From: JABDBE01 sp963832245
GTDB taxonomy: Bacteria > Acidobacteriota > Terriglobia > Terriglobales > Acidobacteriaceae
Reading direction: 5' to 3'
Length of the DNA stretch: 64,000 bases
NCBI GenBank assembly: GCA_963832245.1
Contig: CAWHTG010000004.1
Coordinates: forward strand, 248,001 to 312,000
Below the pieces are notes generated by a model. It ran no database searches, was not told the DNA's origin, and saw only the letters and a program-made list of their open reading frames with translations. This document shows, piece after piece, positions 35,839 to 43,736 of the stretch (its first letter is position 1; each line of letters opens with the position of its first letter). Made by a program: the position numbers and the translations under genes.

Positions 35839-37197
35839 CTACATTCCCGGCAGTTTCATCCCCGCCAGTTTGCGGGCGAAGCTGGCCTTGCCCATCTGCT
35901 TGAACATTTTGCGCATCTGGGCATACTGGCGCAGCAGATTGTTGACCTCCTGCACGCTGGTGCCGGAGCCGCGCGAAATGCGCTTGCGCCGGCTGCCGTT
36001 TATGACCTCGTGATGCAGGCGTTCGTGGACAGTCATCGAGTTGATGATGGCCTCGACGCGGTTGATTTGCTTTTCATCGATCTTGTCCGCGTGCTTCTGC
36101 AAGCCGGCGAAGGGACCAATGCTTGGCAGCATGCCCATGATGCTCTGCAGCGATCCCATTTTTTTCACCTGGCGCAGCTGATCGCGGAAATCCTCAAGCG
36201 AGAAGCCATCGCCGGAGAGGGCCCGGCTGGCCATTTCCTGAGCTTTTTTCTTGTCGACGTTCTGCTCGGCTTTTTCAATCAGCGAAAGAATGTCGCCCAT
36301 GCCGAGGATGCGCGACACAATGCGATCGGGATGGAACGGCTCAAGCGCATCATACTTCTCGCCGACACCGATGAACTTGATGGGCTGGCCCGTGACTTGA
36401 CGGATGGAAAGTGCCGCGCCACCCCGGGCATCGCCGTCCATCTTAGTGAGCACGACGCCCGTTAACGAGAGCTTTTTGTGGAACTCATCCGCGGAGTTGA
36501 CCGCGTCCTGTCCAGTCATGGCGTCGGCGACGAACAATATCTCCTGCGGATTGAGCAACCGCTTCAGCGATTGCATCTCGTCCATCAATTGGTCGTCGAT
36601 GTGAAGACGGCCGGCGGTGTCGACGATCAGCACATCGGAGCCGGTGTTGATGGCCTCGCGGCGCGCTTCTTTGGCAAGACGCTCCACCGTTGCTGTGTTG
36701 GCTTCGACGTTTGCTCCTTCGTAAAGGTTCGCTTTGATGGCCTGCGCGACCACCTTGAGTTGTTCGCGAGCCGCCGGGCGGTAAACGTCAACCGAGACCA
36801 GCAGGGGACGATGCCCTCCATTCTTGAGCCAGTTTGCAAGTTTGCCGGAGGTGGTGGTTTTGCCGGAACCTTGCAGGCCTGCCATGAGCACGACCGTTGG
36901 CGGCTGTGAGGCAAACTTCAGGCGCGCCGTATCGCGGCCGAGGGTTTCGATCAACTCGTCACGCAGAATCTTGATGACCTGCTCGCCTGGCGAAAGCGCC
37001 GTCGCCACCTGCTGGCCAATCGCCTTTTCTTGAATGTGGTCGATGAGCTGTTTTACGACTTTGAAGTTAACGTCGGCTTCGAGCAGCGCGAGGCGAATCT
37101 CCCGCAGCGCCTCTTGAATGTTCTCTTCATTGAGGACGGCCTGGCCGCGGAGAGTCTTGAACGCACGTTGCAGCTTTTCTGAAAGATTCTCGAACAT
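35839..37197 (-). CDS. ffh: Signal recognition particle protein Ffh
   Basis: A 452-residue SRP54 GTPase. The N domain begins MFENLSEKLQRAFKTLRGQ. The G domain carries GLQGSGKTTTSGKLA (P loop), DTAGRLHID, TKMDGDARGGAAL and GEKYDALEPFHPDR. The C-terminal M domain is methionine-rich and ends KLAGMKLPGM. It binds signal sequences emerging from ribosomes and delivers them to FtsY with SRP RNA. No SRP RNA gene was seen next to it. Confidence 0.97.
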   Translation of the reverse strand: MFENLSEKLQRAFKTLRGQAVLNEENIQEALREIRLALLEADVNFKVVKQLIDHIQEKAIGQQVATALSPGEQVIKILRDELIETLGRDTARLKFASQPPTVVLMAGLQGSGKTTTSGKLANWLKNGGHRPLLVSVDVYRPAAREQLKVVAQAIKANLYEGANVEANTATVERLAKEARREAINTGSDVLIVDTAGRLHIDDQLMDEMQSLKRLLNPQEILFVADAMTGQDAVNSADEFHKKLSLTGVVLTKMDGDARGGAALSIRQVTGQPIKFIGVGEKYDALEPFHPDRIVSRILGMGDILSLIEKAEQNVDKKKAQEMASRALSGDGFSLEDFRDQLRQVKKMGSLQSIMGMLPSIGPFAGLQKHADKIDEKQINRVEAIINSMTVHERLHHEVINGSRRKRISRGSGTSVQEVNNLLRQYAQMRKMFKQMGKASFARKLAGMKLPGM

Positions 37198-37401
37198 AGG
37201 GAATTAACTGAATGGAAAGTCGAAGGATTTATTTTAACAGTCCACAGGGGATGAAAACACGGCCTACGACGATGAAAAGAGGCAGCGGGATCGTCCCGGC
37301 GTGACATTGCGAAAACACTCCTCGAAAAGGGAACTCTGACATGCGCCAACATGCTAAAATATCCTTAACAATCACCCCACTCTCACCTCAAAGGACGGCC
37401 C

Positions 37402-37650
37402 ATGACTCCGAAGCCGAGTGCTACCCTTCCCGGAACGGTTGAGAAAATCATTAAGTCTCCGCATCCCAGCGAACCGGAAAAGGCGCAAATTGCGGTGGAA
37501 AAGGCGGATCCGTTGTACAAAGAACTTCGTATCGAAAACAATCTGACTGACGAGGATGGGAATGAAGTGCGCCTGAAACAAGGCGCTAAGGTCGAAGTCA
37601 CTGTCGAAGCTGATCCAGAAGCTACTACCTCCAAATCTCCAAAACCGTAG
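37402..37650 (+). CDS. Small highly charged protein of unknown function
   Basis: An 82-residue Pro/Glu/Lys-rich protein (TVEKIIKSPHPSEPEKAQIAVEKADPLYKELRI and VEVTVEADPEATTSK are recognisable segments). The middle (ELRIENNLTDEDGNEVRLKQGAKVEVTVEA) looks like a short beta hairpin. No signal peptide or known family. It is divergent from ffh, with about 200 bp between the starts. Confidence 0.6.
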   Translation: MTPKPSATLPGTVEKIIKSPHPSEPEKAQIAVEKADPLYKELRIENNLTDEDGNEVRLKQGAKVEVTVEADPEATTSKSPKP

Positions 37651-37706
37651 CAGGCTTTGAATTACGCCGCCTCTAGCAATTCTGTCCTCGCCGTTCTCAT
37701 TGTTTT

Positions 37707-38717
37707 TCAGTGGGTCGATTTTCCTAACCGCGTGAAGATTTCTGTCGCGGCAATCACGGTATTGCAGTGGATGGTGACGGTGTCTTCGACGCGTTGAGCG
37801 TAGCCGCCTGCGTACGTCACCATCACCGGGATTTCGCGGGCATGAGCGACACGGAAAATAAGCTGATCGCGGCGTTTGAGCCCTTCGATGGTCAGTGAAA
37901 GGCCTCCGAGTTGATCTTCACGGTAGGGATCGGCGCCGGCAAGGTAGCATAGCAATTCCGGCTCGAACTGGCGCAGGCCTGCGCTGAGGGCATTATCGAG
38001 CCATGCGAGATAATCGTCGTCCCCAATCCCGTCGGGCAGATCCACATCGATCGAGGACGGCGGCTTCCACATCGGATAATTATTTTCCTGGTGCAGCGAG
38101 ATGGTGAACACATCACCCGCGTAAGTTCTGCGGACGCTGGCAGGCAAAAGAGGACGCACGGCGGCAGGAGAAGTAGAAGGCAGAGCGCCGGCCGGGGTGC
38201 GCGCACCGGCAAAGATCGCGGCCGTGCCATTGCCTTGGTGAACATCGCAATCGACAGTCATGGCACGCTTGATTTTCTCGTCGCGCTGCATGCGACGGAT
38301 GGCGACGGCCACGTCATGAATCATGCAGAAACCTTCGCCGTGATCGGGAAAGGCATGATGGAATCCACCCCCAATGTTGAAGGCAACCCCATTCTGCAGA
38401 GCATAATCGGCGGCGAGGATTGAACCGCCCGCCGCCAGCCAGAAAGCTCGGACGAGTTCGGGCGAGTAAGGAATTTCCATCTCCAGTTCCTCGCGCGCAG
38501 AGAGCGTTCCCGTTTTCAGTTTGTGTACGTATGTGGGAGTGTGCACGAGGAGCACATCCTCATCGGAGGCGGGTCGTGGGGTCACAAAGTCGGAGACTTC
38601 GGCGACTCCTTCCTCGACCAGGCGATCATGGATCCTGCGATATTTCTCGGCGGGAAAGACGTGTGCGCCGATTGGAAGATAGTAGTCGTCGCTATAAACC
38701 AGCTTGAATGGAAGCAT
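37707..38717 (-). CDS. Histone-deacetylase-family amidohydrolase
   Basis: From the ATG at 38717 the protein has 336 residues and starts MLPFKLVYSDDYYLPIGAHVFPAEKY, as acetoin-utilisation (AcuC)/HDAC-like enzymes do. The tandem His FHHAFPDHGEGFC, zinc ligands in DCDVHQGNGT and the third ligand in AGADPYREDQLGGL are all in place, so it should be active on an acetylated amine, polyamine or protein lysine. Bacterial substrates of this class are mostly unknown. An insertion near GALPSTSPAAVRPLLPASVR may be flexible. The tRNA-Val gene lies 112 bp upstream on the other strand. Confidence 0.9.
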   Translation of the reverse strand: MLPFKLVYSDDYYLPIGAHVFPAEKYRRIHDRLVEEGVAEVSDFVTPRPASDEDVLLVHTPTYVHKLKTGTLSAREELEMEIPYSPELVRAFWLAAGGSILAADYALQNGVAFNIGGGFHHAFPDHGEGFCMIHDVAVAIRRMQRDEKIKRAMTVDCDVHQGNGTAAIFAGARTPAGALPSTSPAAVRPLLPASVRRTYAGDVFTISLHQENNYPMWKPPSSIDVDLPDGIGDDDYLAWLDNALSAGLRQFEPELLCYLAGADPYREDQLGGLSLTIEGLKRRDQLIFRVAHAREIPVMVTYAGGYAQRVEDTVTIHCNTVIAATEIFTRLGKSTH

Positions 38718-38829
38718 GGCGACTTGCGGCGCATTCCATAATACTCGCTTGCCATCAGAAATCCTTGGGTAGCAAACATTGCCGTAATCACCCGCCGCCG
38801 TTAGAATTGAAACCACAGCGTTCGCTTGT

Positions 38830-38907
38830 AGGCCCGTAGCTCAGTCTGGTTAGAGCGCTTCCTTGACACGGAAGAGGTCGATGGTTCGAGTCCATTCGGG
38901 CCTACCA
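38830..38907 (+). tRNA. tRNA-Val (GAC)
   Basis: A 78-nt cloverleaf including encoded CCA. Acceptor stem AGGCCCG pairs with CGGGCCT. The D arm is GCTC-AGTCTGGTTA-GAGC, the anticodon loop TTGACAC gives anticodon GAC, and the T arm GATGG-TTCGAGT-CCATT closes with one G-T pair. No duplicated 3-prime end was found downstream, so no integration at this gene is evident. Confidence 0.96.
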
Positions 38908-38989
38908 TTCAAAGAAGCCCGCAATTCTGTGGGGGTGATTAGCCTGTAACTCCGCATCCTCACTGCGTACCCCATTGCGGTTAGAAGAG

Positions 38990-39970
38990 CTACGCTGGAA
39001 CTGCGACGATCACGCGTCCTGGTTTCACCGGATGTTCTACTAACTCATGAGCGCGTGCTATCTGATCCAAGGGGACAATCTCGGCAATGTCGAGCCCCTG
39101 CCATCCCGCCTCAAGAGCCTGATTAAGGGCGCGAGTGGCATCGATCTTTGCTTCAGCCGGAACGTCATCACTTCCGACAAAGAAGATTCTGGCGTTCACA
39201 AACACAAGTTCCCAGAAGGAAATTTCCGGCTTCGGCGCATTGGTGGCGTAAGTCGCGATGGAACCACCCTGTGTCAAAACCGCCAGATCGGTGTTGATGT
39301 TTGCGGCAAACGCAACCTCGACTATGTGATGGACTCCGTTGGGAGCCAATGCCCGGATTCGTTCCACCAGGTTCCCGCCGGTCAGCACAACCTCGTCCGC
39401 TCTTGCTCGCGATGCGATTTCCTTATCACTTTCAGCGCGGCAAGCGGCAATGACTCGCGCTCCCGCTCGATGCGCGAGTTGTACGGCACAAGCTCCAACT
39501 GCGCCAGCACCGCCTTGCACTAGAACGGTTCGTCCTTCGACCGATCCAGCGACATGAACGGACCGGTGAGCCGTGATGCCCGGAATGCCGAGACAGGCAC
39601 CCTGCTCCAGAGGCACCTTTTCGGGAAGTTGAACCACCTGCTTCAACGGAACCACTGTGTACTCCGCTGCGGTTCCAAAAGGACGATAAGATTGAGCGCC
39701 ATAACACCACACACGCCGCCCGATCCACGTGCGCGATACTCCTTCGCCCACTGCGTCCACAGTGCCGGAACCATCGCTGTGCGGAATGACACGCGGATAC
39801 GGCATTCCAAGGCCAAAGGCGTCCTGACGTTTTTTCACGTCTCCCGGGTTGATGCCCGAAAAAGCAATGCGAATCCGGGCTTCGCCTGCGAGAGGCTGAG
39901 GCTCATCCATCTCCCCGATCTTGAGCACATCTCGTGCATCGCCTTGTCTTTCATACCAAGCTGCTTTCAG
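38990..39970 (-). CDS. Zinc-free quinone oxidoreductase (MDR family) with a disturbed start
   Basis: A medium-chain dehydrogenase/reductase with ARIRIAFSGINPGDVKKRQ, HSDGSGTVDAVGEG, the nucleotide motif GGAGAVGACAVQLAHRAGARV and LDQIARAHELVEHPVKPGRVIVAV; the zinc-site residues of alcohol dehydrogenases are absent. The family start MKAAWYERQG is encoded from 39970, but the first codon there is CTG, with an in-frame TGA just upstream. An ATG well placed after GAGG (39977) is out of frame by 7 bases. Translation could begin at the CTG, or at GTG 39928 (312 residues) and lose the first strand. Confidence 0.75.
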   Translation of the reverse strand: MKAAWYERQGDARDVLKIGEMDEPQPLAGEARIRIAFSGINPGDVKKRQDAFGLGMPYPRVIPHSDGSGTVDAVGEGVSRTWIGRRVWCYGAQSYRPFGTAAEYTVVPLKQVVQLPEKVPLEQGACLGIPGITAHRSVHVAGSVEGRTVLVQGGAGAVGACAVQLAHRAGARVIAACRAESDKEIASRARADEVVLTGGNLVERIRALAPNGVHHIVEVAFAANINTDLAVLTQGGSIATYATNAPKPEISFWELVFVNARIFFVGSDDVPAEAKIDATRALNQALEAGWQGLDIAEIVPLDQIARAHELVEHPVKPGRVIVAVPA

Positions 39971-39985
39971 ATTTCATTATTATCC

Positions 39986-40152
39986 TCACACAGTCTTACA
40001 CGAGAACATTTTGTCCAATGCCGCCGCAACGTGAATCCGGATAGTATCGAGAAAAGGGATTCCAATTCCTGCACAGTCGGCAGAATCAAAGTTAGTTCGG
40101 TTCCGCCGAGAACCAAGCCGTCTATATCGTGCGCGTTCCTCAACCTCTCGCA
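39986..40152 (-). pseudogene. Remnant of an aspartate/glutamate racemase, frameshifted
   Basis: After the cupin stop codon, frame one reads NAHDIDGLVLGGTELTLIL, the C-terminal cysteine-loop region of Asp/Glu racemases, here with GGTE in place of GCTE. Near position 40070 the similarity shifts frame and continues GIPFLDTIRIHVAAALDKM to a TGA at 39988, which is the usual racemase C-terminus (VPLFDTTRIHAEAA type). The N-terminal two thirds are missing. The piece lies between the cupin and the oxidoreductase and shares bases with the latter's ribosome-binding region. Confidence 0.75.
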
Positions 40153-40527
40153 TTATTTCTGCGCTACAGATTTGTGGGCTGCGTAATCGCTAGCGCCCAA
40201 CAGGTGCAGAGAGACGTAGGGCTCATCGCCTACGACCCAGCTATCGTGTCCGGGGGCGATATAAAAGATGTCTCCGGCTTTCATTTCGATCACTCTGCCG
40301 TCGTCCATAGCGGCGGTTGCCCGCCCGGAGATAACCATCCCAACGTGCTCGACATCACAACTTTTCTTTCCCAGGGAAGCCCCCACGTGGTCGGACCATT
40401 TCCAGCCCGGCGAATATGTCGCACGACCAATTGTCATTCCCCCGATGTGGACCAGTTCGAATCTACCCTTTTCGAAGTTGCGAACTTCATCCGGCTTCTC
40501 GAATCTTTTCAAAATCACCTCAAGCAT
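40153..40527 (-). CDS. Cupin-domain protein
   Basis: A 124-residue single cupin. The first motif is WSDHVGASLGKKSCDVEHVGMVISG and the second PGHDSWVVGDEPYVSLHLLG, with histidines at expected metal-binding places. The overall sequence resembles small cupins annotated as involved in sensing or sugar/amino-acid metabolism. The reading frame continues directly into the racemase remnant after its stop codon. It is read leftward with the damaged oxidoreductase downstream. Confidence 0.8.
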   Translation of the reverse strand: MLEVILKRFEKPDEVRNFEKGRFELVHIGGMTIGRATYSPGWKWSDHVGASLGKKSCDVEHVGMVISGRATAAMDDGRVIEMKAGDIFYIAPGHDSWVVGDEPYVSLHLLGASDYAAHKSVAQK

Positions 40528-40701
40528 GGTTCTTTGCTCCTTTCGTTATCGTCCAGTTGCAACTACTGCAGCATAGGTCTCTCAACTGCTCCTAACCAGG
40601 GCTCCGTGCTCTGAAGGTCGCCTTATCTAAGTTGTTTCTACGCACCAATCCTTTTAACCCCTAAATTCAGGAGCTAAAGTCATGTCCTAGTGAAGCCATC
40701 T

Positions 40702-41028
40702 CTATACCTTTGCGAGGATGGCATTCTTGATTTGTTTAATTCTGGCTTCGTCGCGCTTGTAGAAGGTCCACTTCTTGATTCGCTTAGGGCGAGTCAGCCC
40801 GGCCTGACACAGAATCTTCATGTGCTCGCTCGTAGTGGGTTGACTCACGCGGAGTTTGCGCGCAATCAGGCAGCCGCAAACCCCATCTTTCACCAAGTCA
40901 CCATCGACTTGCGGAGGGAAATGCTTGGTCGGGTTCTTGAGCCACTCAAGAATCTGCAATCTGCGCTCGTTGGCCAAAGCCCGGATTGCGACAGTTGGTA
41001 TACGATTAGGCAATTTCCTAATCATCAT
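40702..41028 (-). CDS. ArsR-family winged-helix transcriptional regulator
   Basis: About 107 residues from the ATG at 41028 (longer frame to 41073 without better signals). ALANERRLQILEWL is helix 1-2, GCLIARKLRVSQPTTSEHMKILCQAGL is the recognition helix-turn-helix, and RIKKWTFYKRDEARI is the wing and terminal helix. ArsR repressors usually control a nearby gene in response to metal or small molecules. A cysteine pair (GVCGC) precedes the recognition helix, where some ArsR proteins bind metal. It faces away from the RidA-PhzF genes. Confidence 0.85.
   Translation of the reverse strand: MMIRKLPNRIPTVAIRALANERRLQILEWLKNPTKHFPPQVDGDLVKDGVCGCLIARKLRVSQPTTSEHMKILCQAGLTRPKRIKKWTFYKRDEARIKQIKNAILAKV
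41004..41023. promoter_or_regulatory. Inverted repeat at the start of the arsR-like gene
   Basis: GATTAGG-CAATTT-CCTAATC is a perfect 7-bp inverted repeat with a 6-bp spacer, placed over the first codons of the regulator. It may be an autoregulatory operator; alternatively the true start lies just inside it. Confidence 0.45.
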
Positions 41029-41209
41029 AACATCTAGCCACGATTCGCGGTCACCGATGCATGTCCTGCGCAATCGTTTGCTGGCATGCCCAGTCGTTCA
41101 GGGTCCTGCACCCTGGTTAAAGCTCTGCAGAGAGAGATTACCGGCAAGCTGAGGCACACCTGTCCCTCCCTCAGAACCTTAACCTCCCGCAGGCCCCGCA
41201 CTTCTTATT

Positions 41210-41743
41210 TTATTTCTTTGCGGTCGGAGGCAATACCCCGTTCAGTCGCAAATCAGTCGCGGCAGCGCCGTAATGGTCGGCCCAAGCGCCCGATAAGATC
41301 AGGCTGAACCAAGCGCGTGTAGCCTGCTTACCTCCGAATCCCTCCGTGGTCTCCGCCAGTTTCGAGTCGTCCATTTTCGCCAGCGCGTCTGAACAGAAAT
41401 CGAATGAGGCTTTGAGGGACGACACGAGTTTCTCCTTCGAATCCGTATCCTTTGCCTCTTCCGCCTTGGGAGCCGCGGCGCCGGTTGTCTTGCTGCAGAG
41501 CAGGTAATTCGCCTCGATCATGTGGACAACGAGGTGACCGAATGTCATCTGGTCGGCGCTGGGTTTGTAGCTGAATTTGTTGGCGGGCATGGCTTCAACC
41601 GCTGCAACGGTGTTTTTCTGGCGCCCGGGCAGGATATCTCTCAGGGCGTCGCTGACAGGATTTTTGGCCGGTGCGGGATTTGTTTGTGCCATTGCCGATG
41701 AGGTGAGCAACAGCAAGGTAGTCATCAGAAGCGTTCTTTTCAT
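41210..41743 (-). CDS. Exported DinB-family protein
   Basis: A 177-residue protein with a clear signal peptide (MKRTLLMTTLLLLTSSAMAQ). The rest is a DinB-like four-helix bundle: VEAMPANKFSYKPSADQMTF, GHLVVHMIEANYLLCSKT and a third conserved His in GAWADHYGAAATDLRLNGV. The three histidines fit the metal-binding triad of the DinB/YfiT family. Exported DinB proteins are frequent in Acidobacteria and Bacteroidetes; the substrate is unknown. Confidence 0.85.
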   Translation of the reverse strand: MKRTLLMTTLLLLTSSAMAQTNPAPAKNPVSDALRDILPGRQKNTVAAVEAMPANKFSYKPSADQMTFGHLVVHMIEANYLLCSKTTGAAAPKAEEAKDTDSKEKLVSSLKASFDFCSDALAKMDDSKLAETTEGFGGKQATRAWFSLILSGAWADHYGAAATDLRLNGVLPPTAKK

Positions 41744-41858
41744 TTTGTCCTCCTTTCTAAGTAGACGGATCTGCGCTCAAAGCGGTATCAACAATTTAGT
41801 TTACGCCGCCAGTCGTCAAAGCTTTACAAGTCAAATAATTTGTGCCACTATACTTCGT

Positions 41859-41869
41859 TAGTTAGCTAA
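41859..41869. promoter_or_regulatory. TAGTTAGCTAA operator-like site upstream of ridA
   Basis: TAGTTAGCTAA, containing the self-complementary TTAGCTAA, sits 26 bp before the GTG of the RidA-like gene. The exact inverted copy TTAGCTAACTA is found just after the PhzF-like gene (43332-43342). The core is of the kind bound by ArsR or other winged-helix repressors, but no protein is proven. Confidence 0.4.
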
Positions 41870-41895
41870 GTATCAATATAATTGGAGGAAATCAC

Positions 41896-42354
41896 GTGTC
41901 CGTATACGAAAAGATCGAGGCTCTTAACATTACGCTCCCACAATTGACGCCGCCTGTGGCGGCTTTTGTACCTTTTCTGCGCAGCGGCAATTTGCTTTTC
42001 TTATCTGGCTGCATCGCTAGGACCCACGACAAACCCTGGGTTGGCCAACTGGGGGCGACGCTCACCACCGCACAAGGCAAAGAAGCCGCCCGTGCTTTAG
42101 CCATCGATCTGATGGGTACGCTTCATGCCGCGGTCGGCGATCTGAACCAGATCAAACGCATTGTGAAACTGATGGTGCTCGTGAACAGCGCCTCATCGTT
42201 CACCGAACAGCACCTGGTGGCCGATGGCGCCTCTGAGCTTCTGGTGAAGGTTTTCGGGGACAAAGGTGCACACGCGCGCTGTGCCTTTGGCGCCGCCCAG
42301 ATTCCCTTCGGTGCCTGCGTGGAAATTGAGCTCATTGCCGAGATCGCGAGTTAA
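41896..42354 (+). CDS. RidA/YjgF-family protein
   Basis: A 152-residue protein from GTG 41896 with GGAGG seven bases upstream. It belongs to the larger RidA-like subgroup of about 150 residues: VPFLRSGNLLFLSGCIAR, GKEAARALAIDLMGTLHAAVGDL and RCAFGAAQIPFGACVEIELIAE, where the usual catalytic Arg is in the segment ARCAFG. RidA proteins hydrolyse reactive enamines/imines from PLP enzymes, but this subgroup often lacks that activity. A fragment of an oxidoreductase and the PhzF-like gene follow. Confidence 0.85.
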   Translation: MSVYEKIEALNITLPQLTPPVAAFVPFLRSGNLLFLSGCIARTHDKPWVGQLGATLTTAQGKEAARALAIDLMGTLHAAVGDLNQIKRIVKLMVLVNSASSFTEQHLVADGASELLVKVFGDKGAHARCAFGAAQIPFGACVEIELIAEIAS

Positions 42355-42377
42355 CAGGCATCCGAGGAGAGCGTTTG

Positions 42378-42473
42378 ATGAAGGCTATTCGCGTGCATCA
42401 ATTCGGCGGTCCGGAAGTCTTACAACTGGAAGAAATACGGGAGGAAAAACCTTGCTTCACTATCGAGTCGTAG
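42378..42473 (+). pseudogene. Orphan N-terminus of a quinone oxidoreductase
   Basis: An ATG with CGAGGAGAG upstream starts MKAIRVHQFGGPEVLQLEEI, exactly the N-terminus of NADPH:quinone oxidoreductases. After about 25 residues the frame leaves that family and stops at TAG 42473. Everything beyond is gone, replaced by the PhzF-like gene whose ribosome-binding GGGAGG lies inside this fragment. It may be translated as a 31-residue peptide that helps coupling to phzF. Confidence 0.75.
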
Positions 42474-43324
42474 ACGTCTTTACTACAAAAACCCTGGAGG
42501 GAAATCCTCTGGCTGTGTTTATGGATGCATCCCAAATTGATGAAGCGGTGATGCAAAGCATTGCGCGGGAGATGAACTTGGCGGAGACAGCTTTCATTCT
42601 TCCTCCTGACAATCGAGCTTGTGCCGCGCGTGTACGAATATTTACTCCAAGGAGAGAGATGCTATTTGCCGGTCATCCAACAATTGGCACGAGTTTCGTG
42701 CTGCTGAATGAAGGCCTGGTGCCGCAAGGTTGCGAGTCTTTTGTTTTGGAGGAGAAGATCGGACCGGTCCAGATTTGGGTGGAGAACGGTGAGCGTCCGA
42801 TGATTTGGCTGCGGACGCCACAGATTGCCGAGGGAAGGCTTTATGAGCGTTCCCTTTGCGCGCATGCCCTTGGGCTTGTGGAGGACGATTTGTTGAACGT
42901 GGCGCCGCAGCTTCTAAACGCGGGGAATCCGACGTTGTTCATTGCACTCAAGAACGAAAAGGCGGTCGATCGAGCCTGGCTCAACCTCCAAGAGATAAAA
43001 GACCTCAAAAACGGTACAGACGAGCCATTTTGCGTTTTTGTTTTTGCTCGAACAAGAGAAGGCGTTTATTCGCGCATGTTCGCGCCCGATTATGGCGTTT
43101 TGGAAGATCCTGCAACGGGGAGTTCCACCGCGCCGCTGGCGGCGTTCATGATGAAGCACAGCTTAATCGGGGACGCTTCCGGCACGCGCTTTATCAGTGA
43201 ACAGGGCTGCAAGATGGGACGCCGAAGTCTTCTGCACGTGAAGATTGCCGGCAAAAGAGGCACGGAAGGGATTTTCGTGGGCGGTCATGTAACCCCAATT
43301 GCTGAAGGCACCATGAATATTTAA
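42452..43324 (+). CDS. PhzF-family isomerase/epimerase-like protein
   Basis: Start set at TTG 42452, because GGGAGG lies seven bases upstream and the protein then opens LLHYRVVDVFTTKTLEGNPLA-VFMDA, the family start. It is 290 residues with two similar halves. The catalytic glutamate of PhzF is in EMNLAETAFILPP; further signatures are RIFTPRREMLFAGHPTIGT and the second-half DPATGSSTAPLAAFM. Such enzymes act in phenazine synthesis or on unidentified metabolites; there is no phenazine cluster here, so the substrate is unknown. Confidence 0.88.
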   Translation: MLHYRVVDVFTTKTLEGNPLAVFMDASQIDEAVMQSIAREMNLAETAFILPPDNRACAARVRIFTPRREMLFAGHPTIGTSFVLLNEGLVPQGCESFVLEEKIGPVQIWVENGERPMIWLRTPQIAEGRLYERSLCAHALGLVEDDLLNVAPQLLNAGNPTLFIALKNEKAVDRAWLNLQEIKDLKNGTDEPFCVFVFARTREGVYSRMFAPDYGVLEDPATGSSTAPLAAFMMKHSLIGDASGTRFISEQGCKMGRRSLLHVKIAGKRGTEGIFVGGHVTPIAEGTMNI

Positions 43325-43331
43325 TCGTCAA

Positions 43332-43342
43332 TTAGCTAACTA
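43332..43342. promoter_or_regulatory. TTAGCTAACTA site after the phzF-like gene
   Basis: The inverse complement of the site at 41859-41869, positioned eight bases after the stop codon. The pair frames the RidA-oxidoreductase fragment-PhzF group, which could reflect a shared regulator or the ends of a transferred segment. Confidence 0.4.
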
Positions 43343-43736
43343 TAAAAATAAAACAACCTGCTATCCCGGGAATCCACTTGCAAGTCTAAATCAACACCAT
43401 GGTCAGCTTGCGTTTTCAGCGGTCGAGCACCCGCAACTCGTCCCTCATGTCTGGCGGACGCACACCGCAGGCGCGCAGGAATCGCTCGTCTGTGTAGGCG
43501 AATCTGGGAGTCGGCTCGTCAGACAGCAGGCACAGCGAAGCTTACTGGAATCCACAATCGTGCGGACACGCCCACAGACCAGCGCATCCCGGCCAGCGTC
43601 CCGCAGATGCGAGTTTCAGCGTATGCCTGAGAACATCCCCACTCAAGCCAAAGGGCTGTCTAGTCCCACGAGATGGTTTACAAAGTGTCCCTGGACATCC
43701 TTTACACTCCGGCGCAAGCGTAGCGAGCGCGGGCCG
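43343..43736. other. Gene-poor stretch with a possible C-terminal gene remnant
   Basis: About 400 bp without an intact gene. On the minus strand 43416-43541 reads SLCLLSDEPTPRFAYTDERF and on through RACGVRPPDMRDELRVLDR to a stop, 41 residues that look like the C-terminus of a protein whose front is missing. I cannot name its family. The rest shows nothing recognisable. Confidence 0.35.

Noticed and set aside
38830..38907. tRNA-Val as integration site for the 39-43 kb accessory block
   Set aside because: No copy of its 3-prime end was found downstream to about 45 kb and there is no integrase in that block.
42266..42451. N-terminal extension of the PhzF-like protein to an upstream ATG
   Set aside because: The extension overlaps the RidA gene in another frame and is Arg/Ser/Pro-rich; the TTG at 42452 has GGGAGG at correct distance and gives the family N-terminus.
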